From: Bradyrhizobium septentrionale
GTDB taxonomy: Bacteria; Pseudomonadota; Alphaproteobacteria; Rhizobiales; Xanthobacteraceae
DNA: 64,000 nucleotides
Direction of reading: 5' to 3'
Assembly (NCBI RefSeq): GCF_011516645.4
Contig: NZ_CP088285.1
Coordinates: 9,132,501 to 9,196,500, forward strand
Made by a program: the position numbers and the translations under genes. The notes under the pieces are model-generated. The model saw only the letters and a list, made by a program, of their open reading frames with translations, was not told the origin of the DNA and ran no database searches. The first letter of the stretch is position 1, and each line of letters opens with the position of its first letter. Shown here in pieces: positions 26,761 through 35,409 of this stretch.

Positions 26761-27558
26761 GTGTCCAATCCCCCAACCATCCTTGTCTTCGATTCCGGCC
26801 TCGGCGGCCTCACCGTGCTGCGCGAGGTCGTCCGCGCCCGGCCCGACGCGCACTACGTCTATGTCGCCGACGACGCGTTCTTCCCCTATGGCCACCACAG
26901 CGAGGACGAGATCGTCGCCCGCGTGGTGCCGCTGGTCGGCGAGCTGATCGAGGCCCATGCGCCCGACCTCGTCGTGATCGCCTGCAACACCGCGTCGACG
27001 CTGGTCATGTCGCATCTGCGCGATGCCTATCCCTTGCCCTTCGTCGGCACGGTGCCGGCGATCAAGCCGGCCTGCGCCTCGTCGAGAACCCGGCGCGTCT
27101 CGGTGCTCGGCACCAGGGGCACCGTGAAGCGGGAATATACCCGCAAGCTGATCTCGGATTTTGCGCAGGGCTGCGAGGTGACGCTGGTCGGCTCCGGCGA
27201 GCTCGCCTCGCTGGCGGAGGCCGCGCTGAGCGGGCAGAAGGTGCGCGACGAGGACATCGCGGCCGAGCTCGCGCCCTGCTTCGTCGGCGATGGCGCTGAC
27301 GACCCCGCCCGCACCGACACCGTCGTGCTCGCCTGCACGCATTACCCGCTGCTGCTGGAACGGCTGACCAGGCTCGCGCCCTGGCCGGTCGACTGGATCG
27401 ATCCGGCACCGGCGATCGCCCGCCGCGTCGCCGATTTGCTCGGCCCGGCCGGCTCGGAGAGCGACGAGGCCGGTGCCGAGATGATCTTCACCTCGAAGCG
27501 CCCGCACAGGCTGACCGAAGCGCTGACGCCGTTCTTCGGCGGCCGCGTCCCGGCCTGA
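26761..27558 (+). CDS. murI: Glutamate racemase
   Basis: Cofactor-independent racemase (265 aa) supplying D-glutamate for peptidoglycan. Both catalytic cysteines are present, in VVIACNTASTL and VVLACTHYPLL, together with the N-terminal FDSGLGGLTVL and YVADDAFFPYG blocks of the family. The start is GTG at 26761. An inverted repeat (GATAC, GTATC) sits at about 26637-26652 in the upstream region, of unknown meaning. Confidence 0.94.
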   Translation: MSNPPTILVFDSGLGGLTVLREVVRARPDAHYVYVADDAFFPYGHHSEDEIVARVVPLVGELIEAHAPDLVVIACNTASTLVMSHLRDAYPLPFVGTVPAIKPACASSRTRRVSVLGTRGTVKREYTRKLISDFAQGCEVTLVGSGELASLAEAALSGQKVRDEDIAAELAPCFVGDGADDPARTDTVVLACTHYPLLLERLTRLAPWPVDWIDPAPAIARRVADLLGPAGSESDEAGAEMIFTSKRPHRLTEALTPFFGGRVPA

Positions 27559-27618
27559 TGCTTTTCGCCGTCACCATGTGCTGCTAGCTTCCGCTCGCCT
27601 CATCGAGGGAGCACTGCA

Positions 27619-28395
27619 TTGACTTCAGCATCGCTGCCGCCGCTCAACCGCCTGCGCCAGGCGTGGCGCGACAAGCGCCCGACCTTCGGCGCGATCGCGA
27701 CCATTCCGAGCATCCAGACCGTACAGATCATGGCGCAGTCGCTGGACTGGATCATCGTCGATCTCGAGCACGGCCCGATCGATCTCGGCACCGCGCATGC
27801 GATGATCGTCGCCACCTCGGGCACACCCTGCGTGCCGATGGTGCGGATCGCCGCCAACGAGCCCTATCTAGCCAAGGCGCCGATGGACATCGGCGCGCTC
27901 GGCATCAATTTCCCGATGATCTGCAATCGCGGCGACGCCGAGAAGGCGGTGCGCAGCGTGCGCTATCCGCCGAATGGCGACCGGCTCTGGGGGCCGTTCC
28001 ATGCGCCGTTCCGCTGGGGCGTCTCGATGAACGACTACATGGCGACCGCCGACGACGACATGATCTGCATGATCACGATCGAGCATGTCGAGGCCGTGAA
28101 CCGTATCGACGAGATCATGGCAACGCCCGGGATCGACCTCGCGGTGATCGGGCCCGGCGATCTCGCCACCTCGATCGACAAGCGCGGCCTGCCGGACGAT
28201 CCCGAAGTGGTCGCGCTGATGCAGCGCGCCGAAGCAGGCATCATGAGGAGCGGCGTGCCGATCGGCGGCGTCGCCCGCACCGCCGAGCAGGCCAATGCGA
28301 TGATCGACCGCGGTTACCTCGCGCTCGCGCTCGGCTTCGACTGGTCGCTGTTCCAGCGCGGCATCGCCGCCGCATTCGCCGGGATCAGGCGGTAA
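27619..28395 (+). CDS. HpcH/HpaI-family aldolase
   Basis: Metal-dependent pyruvate aldolase (258 aa) of the class that includes 4-hydroxy-2-oxoheptanedioate and 2-dehydro-3-deoxyglucarate aldolases. Blocks seen: WIIVDLEHGPID (base and metal region), PMVRIAANEPYL, NFPMICNRGDAEKAV, RYPPNGDRLWGPF and the C-terminal VIGPGDLATS. The start is TTG at 27619 with GAGGGA upstream. Precise substrate is undetermined; it stands alone between murI and the convergent binding-protein gene. Confidence 0.88.
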   Translation: MTSASLPPLNRLRQAWRDKRPTFGAIATIPSIQTVQIMAQSLDWIIVDLEHGPIDLGTAHAMIVATSGTPCVPMVRIAANEPYLAKAPMDIGALGINFPMICNRGDAEKAVRSVRYPPNGDRLWGPFHAPFRWGVSMNDYMATADDDMICMITIEHVEAVNRIDEIMATPGIDLAVIGPGDLATSIDKRGLPDDPEVVALMQRAEAGIMRSGVPIGGVARTAEQANAMIDRGYLALALGFDWSLFQRGIAAAFAGIRR

Positions 28396-28402
28396 GAAGA
28401 CG

Positions 28403-29419
28403 CTAGACTGTCGCGAGATAAAGGCTCGGATCGAAATATTGCGTGGCCGGCGTCGCGGCTGCGATCGGCGCCTCGGTCAGGAAGAAATCGCTGACCTGCT
28501 GCAGCCATCGGGCCACGGAGCCGTCGGCATAGAGCCGTTTCCACTCCCGCGACGAGAACATCTTCTGCGCGGCCAGCGCCTCCTCGATATCGGCGATCGT
28601 GGCTTGCGGATAATGCTTCTTCTGCAACGCGCCGGCCACCGCCTTGCCGTTGCGCAGCATGTGGTCGTTGGCGTCGGCCCAGCCGCGGATGATCCGGGCG
28701 AACACGTCGCGGTTGGCGGCAAAATAGTCCTGGCGGGAGACCCAGCCGCCGACGACGGCGGATTGCGGATAGTAGGCGGATGCGTCGACCAGCTTGACGG
28801 CGCCGGGCGCCTTTTCACGCACCGTGATATTGAACGGAACCCACAGCGCGACGGCGGGCACCTCGCCTGCGACGAACGCGTTCACCGCCGCGGACATGCT
28901 GCTGTTTGCGATTTCGACGTCGGCTGGCGCGAGCCCGTTGGCGCGCAGCGCGCGATCCAGGAAGATGTGGGCGGTCGTCATCCTGGTGGTCGCAATGCGC
29001 TTGCCGCGCAGGTCGGCGAATGTCGTGACGCCCTTGTCCGGCCGCACCCAGAGCTGAGCGGTCGCGATCTCGATATCGTTGACAAGGAACGCGGTGTAAC
29101 CGCCGCGCGGCAGCAGGCTCGAGATGACGCCGCCGGCCGAGAGCACGTCGAGCTTGCCGGCGGCCATCGCCTCTACCACCTCGAAACCGGTGTTGTACTC
29201 GACCAGATCGAAATCGATTCCTTCCCGGTCGAACGAGCCGCGGTCGAGGCCGGTGAGAATCTGGCCGTCGACGGCGACGACATGGAGATAGCCGAGCCGC
29301 AGCCGGGCTCGCTCGCGCGCGATCGCAGGCGTCCCGAGCGCGGCAGCGCCGAGCGCGGCCCTGAGGAGAAAGCGCCGCCGGCTGGTCCTGCGAGACAATA
29401 GCCTGGCCCCGACCTGCAT
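28403..29419 (-). CDS. NMT1/SsuA-type periplasmic substrate-binding protein (Tat-exported)
   Basis: A 338-aa binding protein of the thiamine-precursor/sulfonate/nitrate type. The N-terminus has a strong Tat motif, SRRRFLLRAALGAAALG, cleaved near AIA. The mature part shows LRLGYLHVVAVDGQILTGLD, the VEAMAAGKLDVLSAG strand that shapes the binding cleft, and VAGEVPAVALWVPF. No permease or ATPase gene is nearby. Its ATG follows the cyclase stop by 1 bp, so it is the last gene of the sulfatase/cyclase block and may be a sensory rather than transport protein. Confidence 0.85.
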   Translation of the reverse strand: MQVGARLLSRRTSRRRFLLRAALGAAALGTPAIARERARLRLGYLHVVAVDGQILTGLDRGSFDREGIDFDLVEYNTGFEVVEAMAAGKLDVLSAGGVISSLLPRGGYTAFLVNDIEIATAQLWVRPDKGVTTFADLRGKRIATTRMTTAHIFLDRALRANGLAPADVEIANSSMSAAVNAFVAGEVPAVALWVPFNITVREKAPGAVKLVDASAYYPQSAVVGGWVSRQDYFAANRDVFARIIRGWADANDHMLRNGKAVAGALQKKHYPQATIADIEEALAAQKMFSSREWKRLYADGSVARWLQQVSDFFLTEAPIAAATPATQYFDPSLYLATV

Positions 29420-29420
29420 C

Positions 29421-31523
29421 TCAGTGCACCGGATGATCGAGCAGCGGTTGCGGGAAGACCTCACGCAGCCGTTCGGCGTGGTATTGCGCGACGCCATCCC
29501 CGGGATATTCGGCCAGGAAGTCGGCAATGTGCAGCAGCGCCGTGGCGGGCTCGGCGCCGCGGATCGCAGCGTAGACGGCCTCCCAGCACGCGCAGAACGT
29601 CAGCTCGGATTCGCCGCGCGCGCCGCGGAGCTCGTAGACCGTGATTGCCTCGGCAAAGCCCTTCGGCCGGATCTGGTCGACGCTGCGGAACGCGAATTTG
29701 TGTTCGGCGCGCGCCCGCACCGCGGCGCTGACCAGCACCTGCGTGCCGTAATTCTTGTTGAGGCCCTCGAGCCGCGAGGCGAGATTGATGGTGGCGCCGA
29801 GCGCGGTGTAGTTCATGCGGTCGGCGGAGCCGACATTGCCGACCACAGCGTCGCCGAGATGCAGACCGAACCGTGTGGTGTAGGCCGGCCAACCCTCGCT
29901 GCGGAACGCCTTGTTCAGCTCAGCGTTGCGCTGAAGGCAGTCCAGCACGGCCTCGCAGGCGTGAATGGCGTGATCGGGATCCTGGTCGGGCGCATTCCAT
30001 AGTGCCATCACAGCGTCGCCGATGAATTTGTCGATGGTGCCATGGTGTTTCATGATCGCCTCCGACATCGCGGCGAAATAGCGCGAGGTGAAGATCATGA
30101 CCTGCGACGGATCGGCTTTCTCCGTCTTCGCGGTGAAGTCGGCGACGTCGGTGAAGAGCACCGTGACCTCGCGCCTGACGCCGCCGAGCTTCAGCGATGC
30201 GCCGGACGCCATCAGCTGGCGCACGATCGGCTGCGGAATGAAGCTGGAGAAGTTTCGCACGACGGTGCGCATCGTGAACACCGAACGGCCGAGCTCGTCG
30301 AGCTCGCCGATCGCCGATCGCATCCGCGGCCGGTCGGCGAGCTGAAAGCGCTGGATCTCGTCGGTCTGCCGCGCCAGCTCGCGCAGCGAGCGGGCGAGCA
30401 GCGAGCCGAGCCAGAATGCGAACGGCAGCATCGCGGCCACGAAGCCGAGCGCGATGGCAAACAGCGCGCGCCGCTCCGAGATGATCTGGGCAAAGAATTC
30501 GTCGAGCGGGGCGACCACCGCAAGGCGGATGTTGGCCGTCCCGGCGGTCTCGATGCGGTGAAAGGCCGCCACCAAAGTTCGCCCGTCCGCATCGGCGAAG
30601 AACTGCTGCGCGCGTCCGTCGCTGCGCCAGGACTGGATCGCCGCGGACAGGCCGGGAAGCTTCAGGGCCTCGATCCGCGGCAACGCGTCGCGGCGCTCGG
30701 CCATCAGATCGCGCATCTCGGGATGGCCGACGATGCGGTCGGCGTCGTTGAACAGAAAGGCCAGCCCGGATTTGCCGAGCTTTTGCCGGCTCAGCATCTC
30801 CTCCAGCCGGTTGAGCAGGAGGTCGGCGGCCACCACCCCGCGGCGGCCCTCCTTGAGCGGGATGCGCAACGTATAACCGGGCTCGCCGGTCGCATAGAAC
30901 ACATAGGGGCCAGTGAGCAGCGTCTTGCGGTCCTTGAAGGCCTCGACATACCAGGGCCGCTGCCGCGGATCATAGCTGTCCGGCCCCGCCACCTCGCCGA
31001 CCTGGATCAGGTTCTCCGACAGGAACAGTGTCACCGGCGCAGCCACAGCCGCTCCGGTGCGCGCAATCACCACGACGCGGTAGACCGCGTCGGCATCGAC
31101 ATTGAGCGCCGCGCGGAATTGCGGCTTGGCGCGGTCGATGACGTCCATCTCCAGGAACGAGCCGTCTTCGTAGCCGACATAGAGATTGAAGATCTGCGGA
31201 TTGTTGCGCAGCATCGAGGCCAGCAGGGCGTAGAGCCGGCTGTTGTCGGCGATGTCGGCCTCCTGGATCGCCGGCAGCCCGGCCAGGATGTCGAGATTGT
31301 CGCGCACGTTCTTGAACTGCGCGTCGATGCGGTCGGCGCCGAGCTGTCCCACCTTGTCGATGAAGGTGCTCGCGGCCATCTGCGTGATCGACGAAACCCG
31401 CCTGAAGCTGAGATAGACCAGCGTCAGACCGACCACCAGCACGGCGGCGATGAACACCGCGATGATCGAGGTACGGAAGCCGATCCGAACCGGCCTCCGG
31501 CTGGTCGCACGCACGTCACTCAT
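29421..31523 (-). CDS. Class III adenylate/guanylate cyclase with Cache sensor domain
   Basis: A 700-aa membrane cyclase. Helix 1 is at about residues 19-43; a periplasmic dCache-type sensor follows, with the hallmark DPRQRPWYVEAFKDRK; helix 2 is at about 350-375, then a HAMP-like linker. The catalytic domain (about 450-630) has metal aspartates in TVLFTDVADFT and FIGDAVMALW and the transition-state Asn/Arg in NLASRLEGLN. At the position that usually reads GDTVN it has LGATIN, so the purine-selecting Asp is absent and nucleotide preference is unsure. It lies 21 bp after the porin gene and 1 bp before the binding protein. Confidence 0.9.
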   Translation of the reverse strand: MSDVRATSRRPVRIGFRTSIIAVFIAAVLVVGLTLVYLSFRRVSSITQMAASTFIDKVGQLGADRIDAQFKNVRDNLDILAGLPAIQEADIADNSRLYALLASMLRNNPQIFNLYVGYEDGSFLEMDVIDRAKPQFRAALNVDADAVYRVVVIARTGAAVAAPVTLFLSENLIQVGEVAGPDSYDPRQRPWYVEAFKDRKTLLTGPYVFYATGEPGYTLRIPLKEGRRGVVAADLLLNRLEEMLSRQKLGKSGLAFLFNDADRIVGHPEMRDLMAERRDALPRIEALKLPGLSAAIQSWRSDGRAQQFFADADGRTLVAAFHRIETAGTANIRLAVVAPLDEFFAQIISERRALFAIALGFVAAMLPFAFWLGSLLARSLRELARQTDEIQRFQLADRPRMRSAIGELDELGRSVFTMRTVVRNFSSFIPQPIVRQLMASGASLKLGGVRREVTVLFTDVADFTAKTEKADPSQVMIFTSRYFAAMSEAIMKHHGTIDKFIGDAVMALWNAPDQDPDHAIHACEAVLDCLQRNAELNKAFRSEGWPAYTTRFGLHLGDAVVGNVGSADRMNYTALGATINLASRLEGLNKNYGTQVLVSAAVRARAEHKFAFRSVDQIRPKGFAEAITVYELRGARGESELTFCACWEAVYAAIRGAEPATALLHIADFLAEYPGDGVAQYHAERLREVFPQPLLDHPVH

Positions 31524-31544
31524 CGGGCTTGTTGTCCGCCTCCC

Positions 31545-32573
31545 CTAATACTTCCGAACGATCGGCTTCGCCGGCGCCGTCTCGGGCGGCGCTGGCGAGA
31601 TCGCGAAGGTGACCCATGTGCTCCAGCCGCTCGGCCGGTTCTCCGTCGCGAGATCCTTGTAGCCCTTGAGGTTCAAGTAGCCTTGGTAGCCTTCGGACAG
31701 GTTCGGAAACAGGAATCCAACTTGCGGGCCGATGCCGACCGTCATGCCTCTGAAGCCTCCGAGGACCGCGCCTGGACCACTGTCGTCGGTCAGTTGCTGG
31801 AAGTAGTAGCCGACAACGCCGATCTGGAACGTCTTGGTGAGGAATTTCGAGGCCGCCCAATCGATATGGAAGTCGATGCCGTTCTGGTACTGCAGATCCC
31901 GGTTAGGGGCGCTGTAGGTCAGGCCGGCGACGACGGAGAACTCGTTGCCGGCCTTGGGGTCGAAATAGGTGTAGCCGGCGCCGGCATCGATGGCGGCGAA
32001 GCCGAGACTGAGGTTGGCAAGGCGATTCGCATCGTAGGTGCCGCTCGGGATGTTGCCGGTGACGTAGACCATCTCGTTGTGGACGCCCTGGTTCCATTTG
32101 AGCGTCCCCTGATAGAACACGTCGGCGAAGGTGGTGCGGTTGTCGGTCCGGACGCCCGAGACGGTGTTGCCGAGCGGGCCCGTCAGCGTGGCGCCGACGC
32201 CGACGCCAACGTTGCCCGGCGCGCCGAGGATCGTGAGCGCCGCCTGGCCACCGAGCACCGGCAACGCCGAGGTGTAGGTGATGCCCTGGACCAGGGCGTC
32301 GGCATGATCGGTGAGGCCGACGGCCACCGCGCCACGGCCGCCGCCGGGAAGCACGAAGTTGGCCCCTCGGCCGCCGCTCGACTGCAGATGCAGGTAGATC
32401 GTGGCATAGGACCATCCCGGCACCGCTGGCGCGGCGGCAAGACTTCCGAACGCGCCGGGAAGCCAGAAGCTCAATCCACCGGCATCGGCCAACGCTGTGC
32501 GCGGCATCGTCGCCAGCGCCAGTGTGCCAACAATGCCGAGTATGGCGCACCTGTGATGTTTGACCATCGTCAT
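31545..32573 (-). CDS. SphA / meta-pathway-type outer-membrane porin
   Basis: A 342-aa secreted beta-barrel protein. Signal peptide about 1-30 (ILGIVGTLALATMPRTALA), then the family opening GGLSFWLPGAFGSLAAAPAV. Alternating aromatic/glycine strands follow (TIYLHLQSSGG, GAGYTYFDPKAGNEFSVVAG, GIGPQVGFLF). Proteins of this type sit in aromatic-degradation and sphingosine-uptake loci as outer-membrane channels for hydrophobic compounds. The C-terminus is not the classic aromatic end, and runs on to a Pro-rich tail. It sits between the DUF1254 genes (49 bp) and the cyclase (21 bp). Confidence 0.82.
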   Translation of the reverse strand: MTMVKHHRCAILGIVGTLALATMPRTALADAGGLSFWLPGAFGSLAAAPAVPGWSYATIYLHLQSSGGRGANFVLPGGGRGAVAVGLTDHADALVQGITYTSALPVLGGQAALTILGAPGNVGVGVGATLTGPLGNTVSGVRTDNRTTFADVFYQGTLKWNQGVHNEMVYVTGNIPSGTYDANRLANLSLGFAAIDAGAGYTYFDPKAGNEFSVVAGLTYSAPNRDLQYQNGIDFHIDWAASKFLTKTFQIGVVGYYFQQLTDDSGPGAVLGGFRGMTVGIGPQVGFLFPNLSEGYQGYLNLKGYKDLATENRPSGWSTWVTFAISPAPPETAPAKPIVRKY

Positions 32574-32622
32574 CCCGACATCCCCACTTCGTTCACAACA
32601 GCGTAGCGGATTCGCGTGCGCC

Positions 32623-33642
32623 TTAGTTCACCGCCTGCGCCTCCGGGAATTTCCACTTCCCATTCAGGATCTCCGGGCGCGGCCGATAGAGCCGGACCGT
32701 GTAGTTCCATCCCTTCATGATCGGCAGGCAGTTCGGCAGCTTGCCGTCGCAGCCGCCGAACTGGATCGCGATCGAACCGTCGGCGGATTTCTTCGCCGTG
32801 ATGTTGTTCAGCGTATACGCATCGTAGGGATTCTTCTCGAAGTATCCCTTCGCGTTGTAGACGCTGATCGACCAGAACGCGTCGACGGGAACGTCCCTGA
32901 CGGCCAACTTGTAGACCGTGGTGCCGTCGTTCCTGGTGGGCGTGATGCTGAGATAGGACGCGTCCTTGTCGGGATTCCCGCCCCAGCCGGCAGCGGTGGC
33001 GATCAAGTGCCTGACAGGGTCGACCTGCCCCTTGGGCCCGAACGCATGGGCGAATCCGCCGGTATAGTCATTCAACGCCAGAAGCGCGTCGCGAATGTTC
33101 TTCTGGCTGGCCTGGTCCCAGTTCGGAAGATCGAGTTTGCCCGTACCTTTCTGGTCAACCTTGATGGCATCCTGCAAGGCATGCACTTGCGCGAGGTCCT
33201 TCGGATCGTTCGGATCGACCAGCGTACGAATCCCAGCCACCACGTAGCGCGTGCCGACATTCTCTCGCGTCAATTTGCGTTTTCCGGCGCCGTAATACAC
33301 CGCGGGCACGTAGTGATCTTCGTTGATCACCTGCAGCGACATGAAGCGTTTGCCGGGATCCGGCATCGTGACCGTCACCGGACCTGCGTCGAGGTCGAAC
33401 ACGCCGGATGTATAGAGCGTGTCGCGATTGAGCCGGATGACGGACTGCTTGTCGATGCTGGCCGGTTCGCGGCGATGACTGAGCTTGCCGAGGCCGGCGT
33501 CCTTGACGAGGTTGTTCATGTAGAGATCGGACTCGGCGCGGGCGAAATTATCAACTGTCACCGGGACCGGCGCTTGTGCGAATGCAGACGAAACCGCAAG
33601 GCAGGAACCGGCAACCATCGTAAGCAAGAACTTGACCTTCAT
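32623..33642 (-). CDS. Exported DUF1254/DUF1214 protein (short form)
   Basis: A 339-aa exported protein of unknown activity. Signal peptide MKVKFLLTMVAGSCLAVSS, cleaved at AFA-Q. The DUF1254 part includes IRLNRDTLYTSGVFDLDAG and FMSLQVINEDHYVP. The C-terminal DUF1214 part has AFWSISVYNAKGYFEKN, the family's signature Trp-Ser-hydrophobic-Tyr block, and NYTVRLYRPRPEILNGKW. Shorter than the two paralogues in the same operon. The ATG at 33642 begins the signal peptide; a start 11 codons earlier is unlikely. Periplasmic. Confidence 0.85.
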   Translation of the reverse strand: MKVKFLLTMVAGSCLAVSSAFAQAPVPVTVDNFARAESDLYMNNLVKDAGLGKLSHRREPASIDKQSVIRLNRDTLYTSGVFDLDAGPVTVTMPDPGKRFMSLQVINEDHYVPAVYYGAGKRKLTRENVGTRYVVAGIRTLVDPNDPKDLAQVHALQDAIKVDQKGTGKLDLPNWDQASQKNIRDALLALNDYTGGFAHAFGPKGQVDPVRHLIATAAGWGGNPDKDASYLSITPTRNDGTTVYKLAVRDVPVDAFWSISVYNAKGYFEKNPYDAYTLNNITAKKSADGSIAIQFGGCDGKLPNCLPIMKGWNYTVRLYRPRPEILNGKWKFPEAQAVN

Positions 33643-33671
33643 GGTAATGCTCCGCAGCTGATTGTGGCGCG

Positions 33672-35099
33672 TCATCGCGTTGACCCGCCAACCGTGGCGG
33701 CGAGGCGCTCGACGTCGGGCAATGTCCAGCCGTGATCGAACAGCGCCTTCGTTGGCGCATAGGCACGGAACATCAGCTCGAACTTGCGCGCCGGATCGGT
33801 CGGCACCCAGTTGGCCTCCTTGCCCGCCGGCGCGGCCGGGGCGAAATAGACATCGACCGAACCGTCGGCGTTCTTCTGCATGTCGGCGATCTGGGACGAG
33901 CGGCTGGCGCGTGACATATTCTTGATCAGCGCGTGGGTCTGCCTATCGTACGCCGTGACGGACCAGTACTGCTCGACCGGCGCATTGGGCGGCACCGTCA
34001 GGCGGTAGGTCCCGCCTCCTTCGAACGGTCGGCCATCCTTATCCCTAATCGAGATCAGGTAGAACTGGCCGGCCCCAAGGCGCTTGATCCCTATGTAGGC
34101 ATAGCTGTAGGCCATACCGCGGTTATCGATCGGATACACGTCTGGATCGGCGTAAGCTTCCTGAGCCGCCTTGACGAGGTCGGCCGGAGCCGGGAGTGTC
34201 CAGCGGCTCGTCTCGGAGAAGAACGGCGGAAGTCCGGCGTCGTATTTCGCCTCGAGCAGAGCACCAGCCTCGCGCGCGGCCGACGTCAGCAAGGCCTTGA
34301 TGGCGTCGCTTGGACTGAACGGCTTGCCCTTTTCGATGCCGACCGTCTTGAGCGGATCGATCATCGCCCGGTCAGGTTGCAGCCACGGCTCGTTCTGCAC
34401 GATCCGATCGAGATGCTCGAAGAAGCTCGAATCATAGCGGATCGTCGAGTCGTAGCCGATGTCCTTGACGTCGGTGAACACGGTCGGCGGAGGGTTGTCC
34501 GCCTGCGCCAACGGATAGATCTTCAGCTGCTTGCCGTATGCGATCGACCTGACGACGTCGTCGGCGCCATGGCTCCGAAGGTTCGAGCGCAGCAACATGT
34601 AACCACCGAACGTGTCGGATTGCAGCGCGATGTAGCCGTCGGGCGCCTTCCCCGTGTATCCCGGCGGCAGGATCAGATATTTTCCACCTTTGCCCTTGTC
34701 CGCGCCAAGCAGCCCGGCGTCTTCCAGCGGCATTTGCCAGACGGTGACGATATTGCCGTTGAACGAGCCATTGGCATCACCCGATGGCAGGTCGAGCACG
34801 ACCGGACCATCCTTGGTGTTGAAGAACACCATGAAATAGAGGGCATCGGGATTGGGCGTGAGTGTTTGATTGTGCCAATCCAGCGGACGCCCCCAATAGA
34901 TGGCTTGTCCGACCTTCCCGGCAGTCTTGCTTAGCATCTCCTGAAGCATGAGATCGTAGTTCACTGCAGGCATCGCCCAGATCACAGCTTCAACTGCGCG
35001 GCGATGAACGTTGCGTGCAGCGATATCGTCGGGCGTTTGGGCTTGCGCGGCCACGATCGAGAGCACGAGCGCAACTCCTGCCGTGAGCAAACGTCTCAT
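33672..35099 (-). CDS. Exported DUF1254/DUF1214 protein (long form 1)
   Basis: A 475-aa exported protein. Signal peptide MRRLLTAGVALVLSIVAAQA. DUF1254 region about 45-170: MPAVNYDLMLQEML, QTLTPNPDALYFMVFFNTKD, PVVLDLPSG. DUF1214 region about 365-460, with PVEQYWSVTAYDRQTHALIK and VDVYFAPAAPAGKEANWVPT. The fold recurs in secreted proteins of unknown role, often in sets as here. No catalytic residue can be assigned. It is 13 bp after the DUF3302-HlyD remnant and 29 bp before the short form. Confidence 0.87.
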   Translation of the reverse strand: MRRLLTAGVALVLSIVAAQAQTPDDIAARNVHRRAVEAVIWAMPAVNYDLMLQEMLSKTAGKVGQAIYWGRPLDWHNQTLTPNPDALYFMVFFNTKDGPVVLDLPSGDANGSFNGNIVTVWQMPLEDAGLLGADKGKGGKYLILPPGYTGKAPDGYIALQSDTFGGYMLLRSNLRSHGADDVVRSIAYGKQLKIYPLAQADNPPPTVFTDVKDIGYDSTIRYDSSFFEHLDRIVQNEPWLQPDRAMIDPLKTVGIEKGKPFSPSDAIKALLTSAAREAGALLEAKYDAGLPPFFSETSRWTLPAPADLVKAAQEAYADPDVYPIDNRGMAYSYAYIGIKRLGAGQFYLISIRDKDGRPFEGGGTYRLTVPPNAPVEQYWSVTAYDRQTHALIKNMSRASRSSQIADMQKNADGSVDVYFAPAAPAGKEANWVPTDPARKFELMFRAYAPTKALFDHGWTLPDVERLAATVGGSTR

Positions 35100-35112
35100 G
35101 ATGATCTCCCGC

Positions 35113-35400
35113 TCAAAACGGATTCACGTAGTTGACGATCGCGACTTGGCGCAGGATCACGCGGCGCACGACGTGGGTCGGCTTCAAATGGTCGGTGTAG
35201 ATTGCGGCCGTGCCGGCCGATCCGGCCGGCAAGCGATTGGCGAACGCGGCATCGTCGAGCTTGACGCGCACGACGAAGGGAACGGCCTCGATTGCTTTCG
35301 CGATATGCCCGGGCAGCCAGCCGGCGATGCAGAACACGCCGATCGCGCTCGCGACCAGGATAAGCAGCACGATCCAGGCGAAGATGTCGTAGCCGCTCAT
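35113..35400 (-). pseudogene. In-frame chimera of a DUF3302 protein N-terminus and an HlyD/MFP C-terminus
   Basis: This 95-aa frame joins two pieces normally encoded by neighbouring genes. Residues 1-36 (MSGYDIFAWIVLLILVASAI, then GWLPGHIAKA) look like the start of a DUF3302 inner-membrane protein. Residues 37-95 (VVRVKLDDAAFANRLPAGSA, TAAIYTDHLKP, RVILRQVAIVNYVNPF) look like the last strand and C-terminus of a HlyD-type membrane-fusion protein. The parsimonious reading is an internal deletion fusing the two. The frame is still open and spaced 9 and 13 bp from its neighbours, so a short membrane protein may still be made, but it cannot work as an efflux adaptor. Confidence 0.7.
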
Positions 35401-35409
35401 GGTTCGATC

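Noticed and set aside
30042..32606. An 854-codon open frame on the plus strand opposite the cyclase and porin genes
   Set aside because: It is the antisense of two genes with clear domains, signal peptide and ribosome-binding sites; its Arg/Asp/Gly/His-rich composition is the usual shadow in GC-rich codons.
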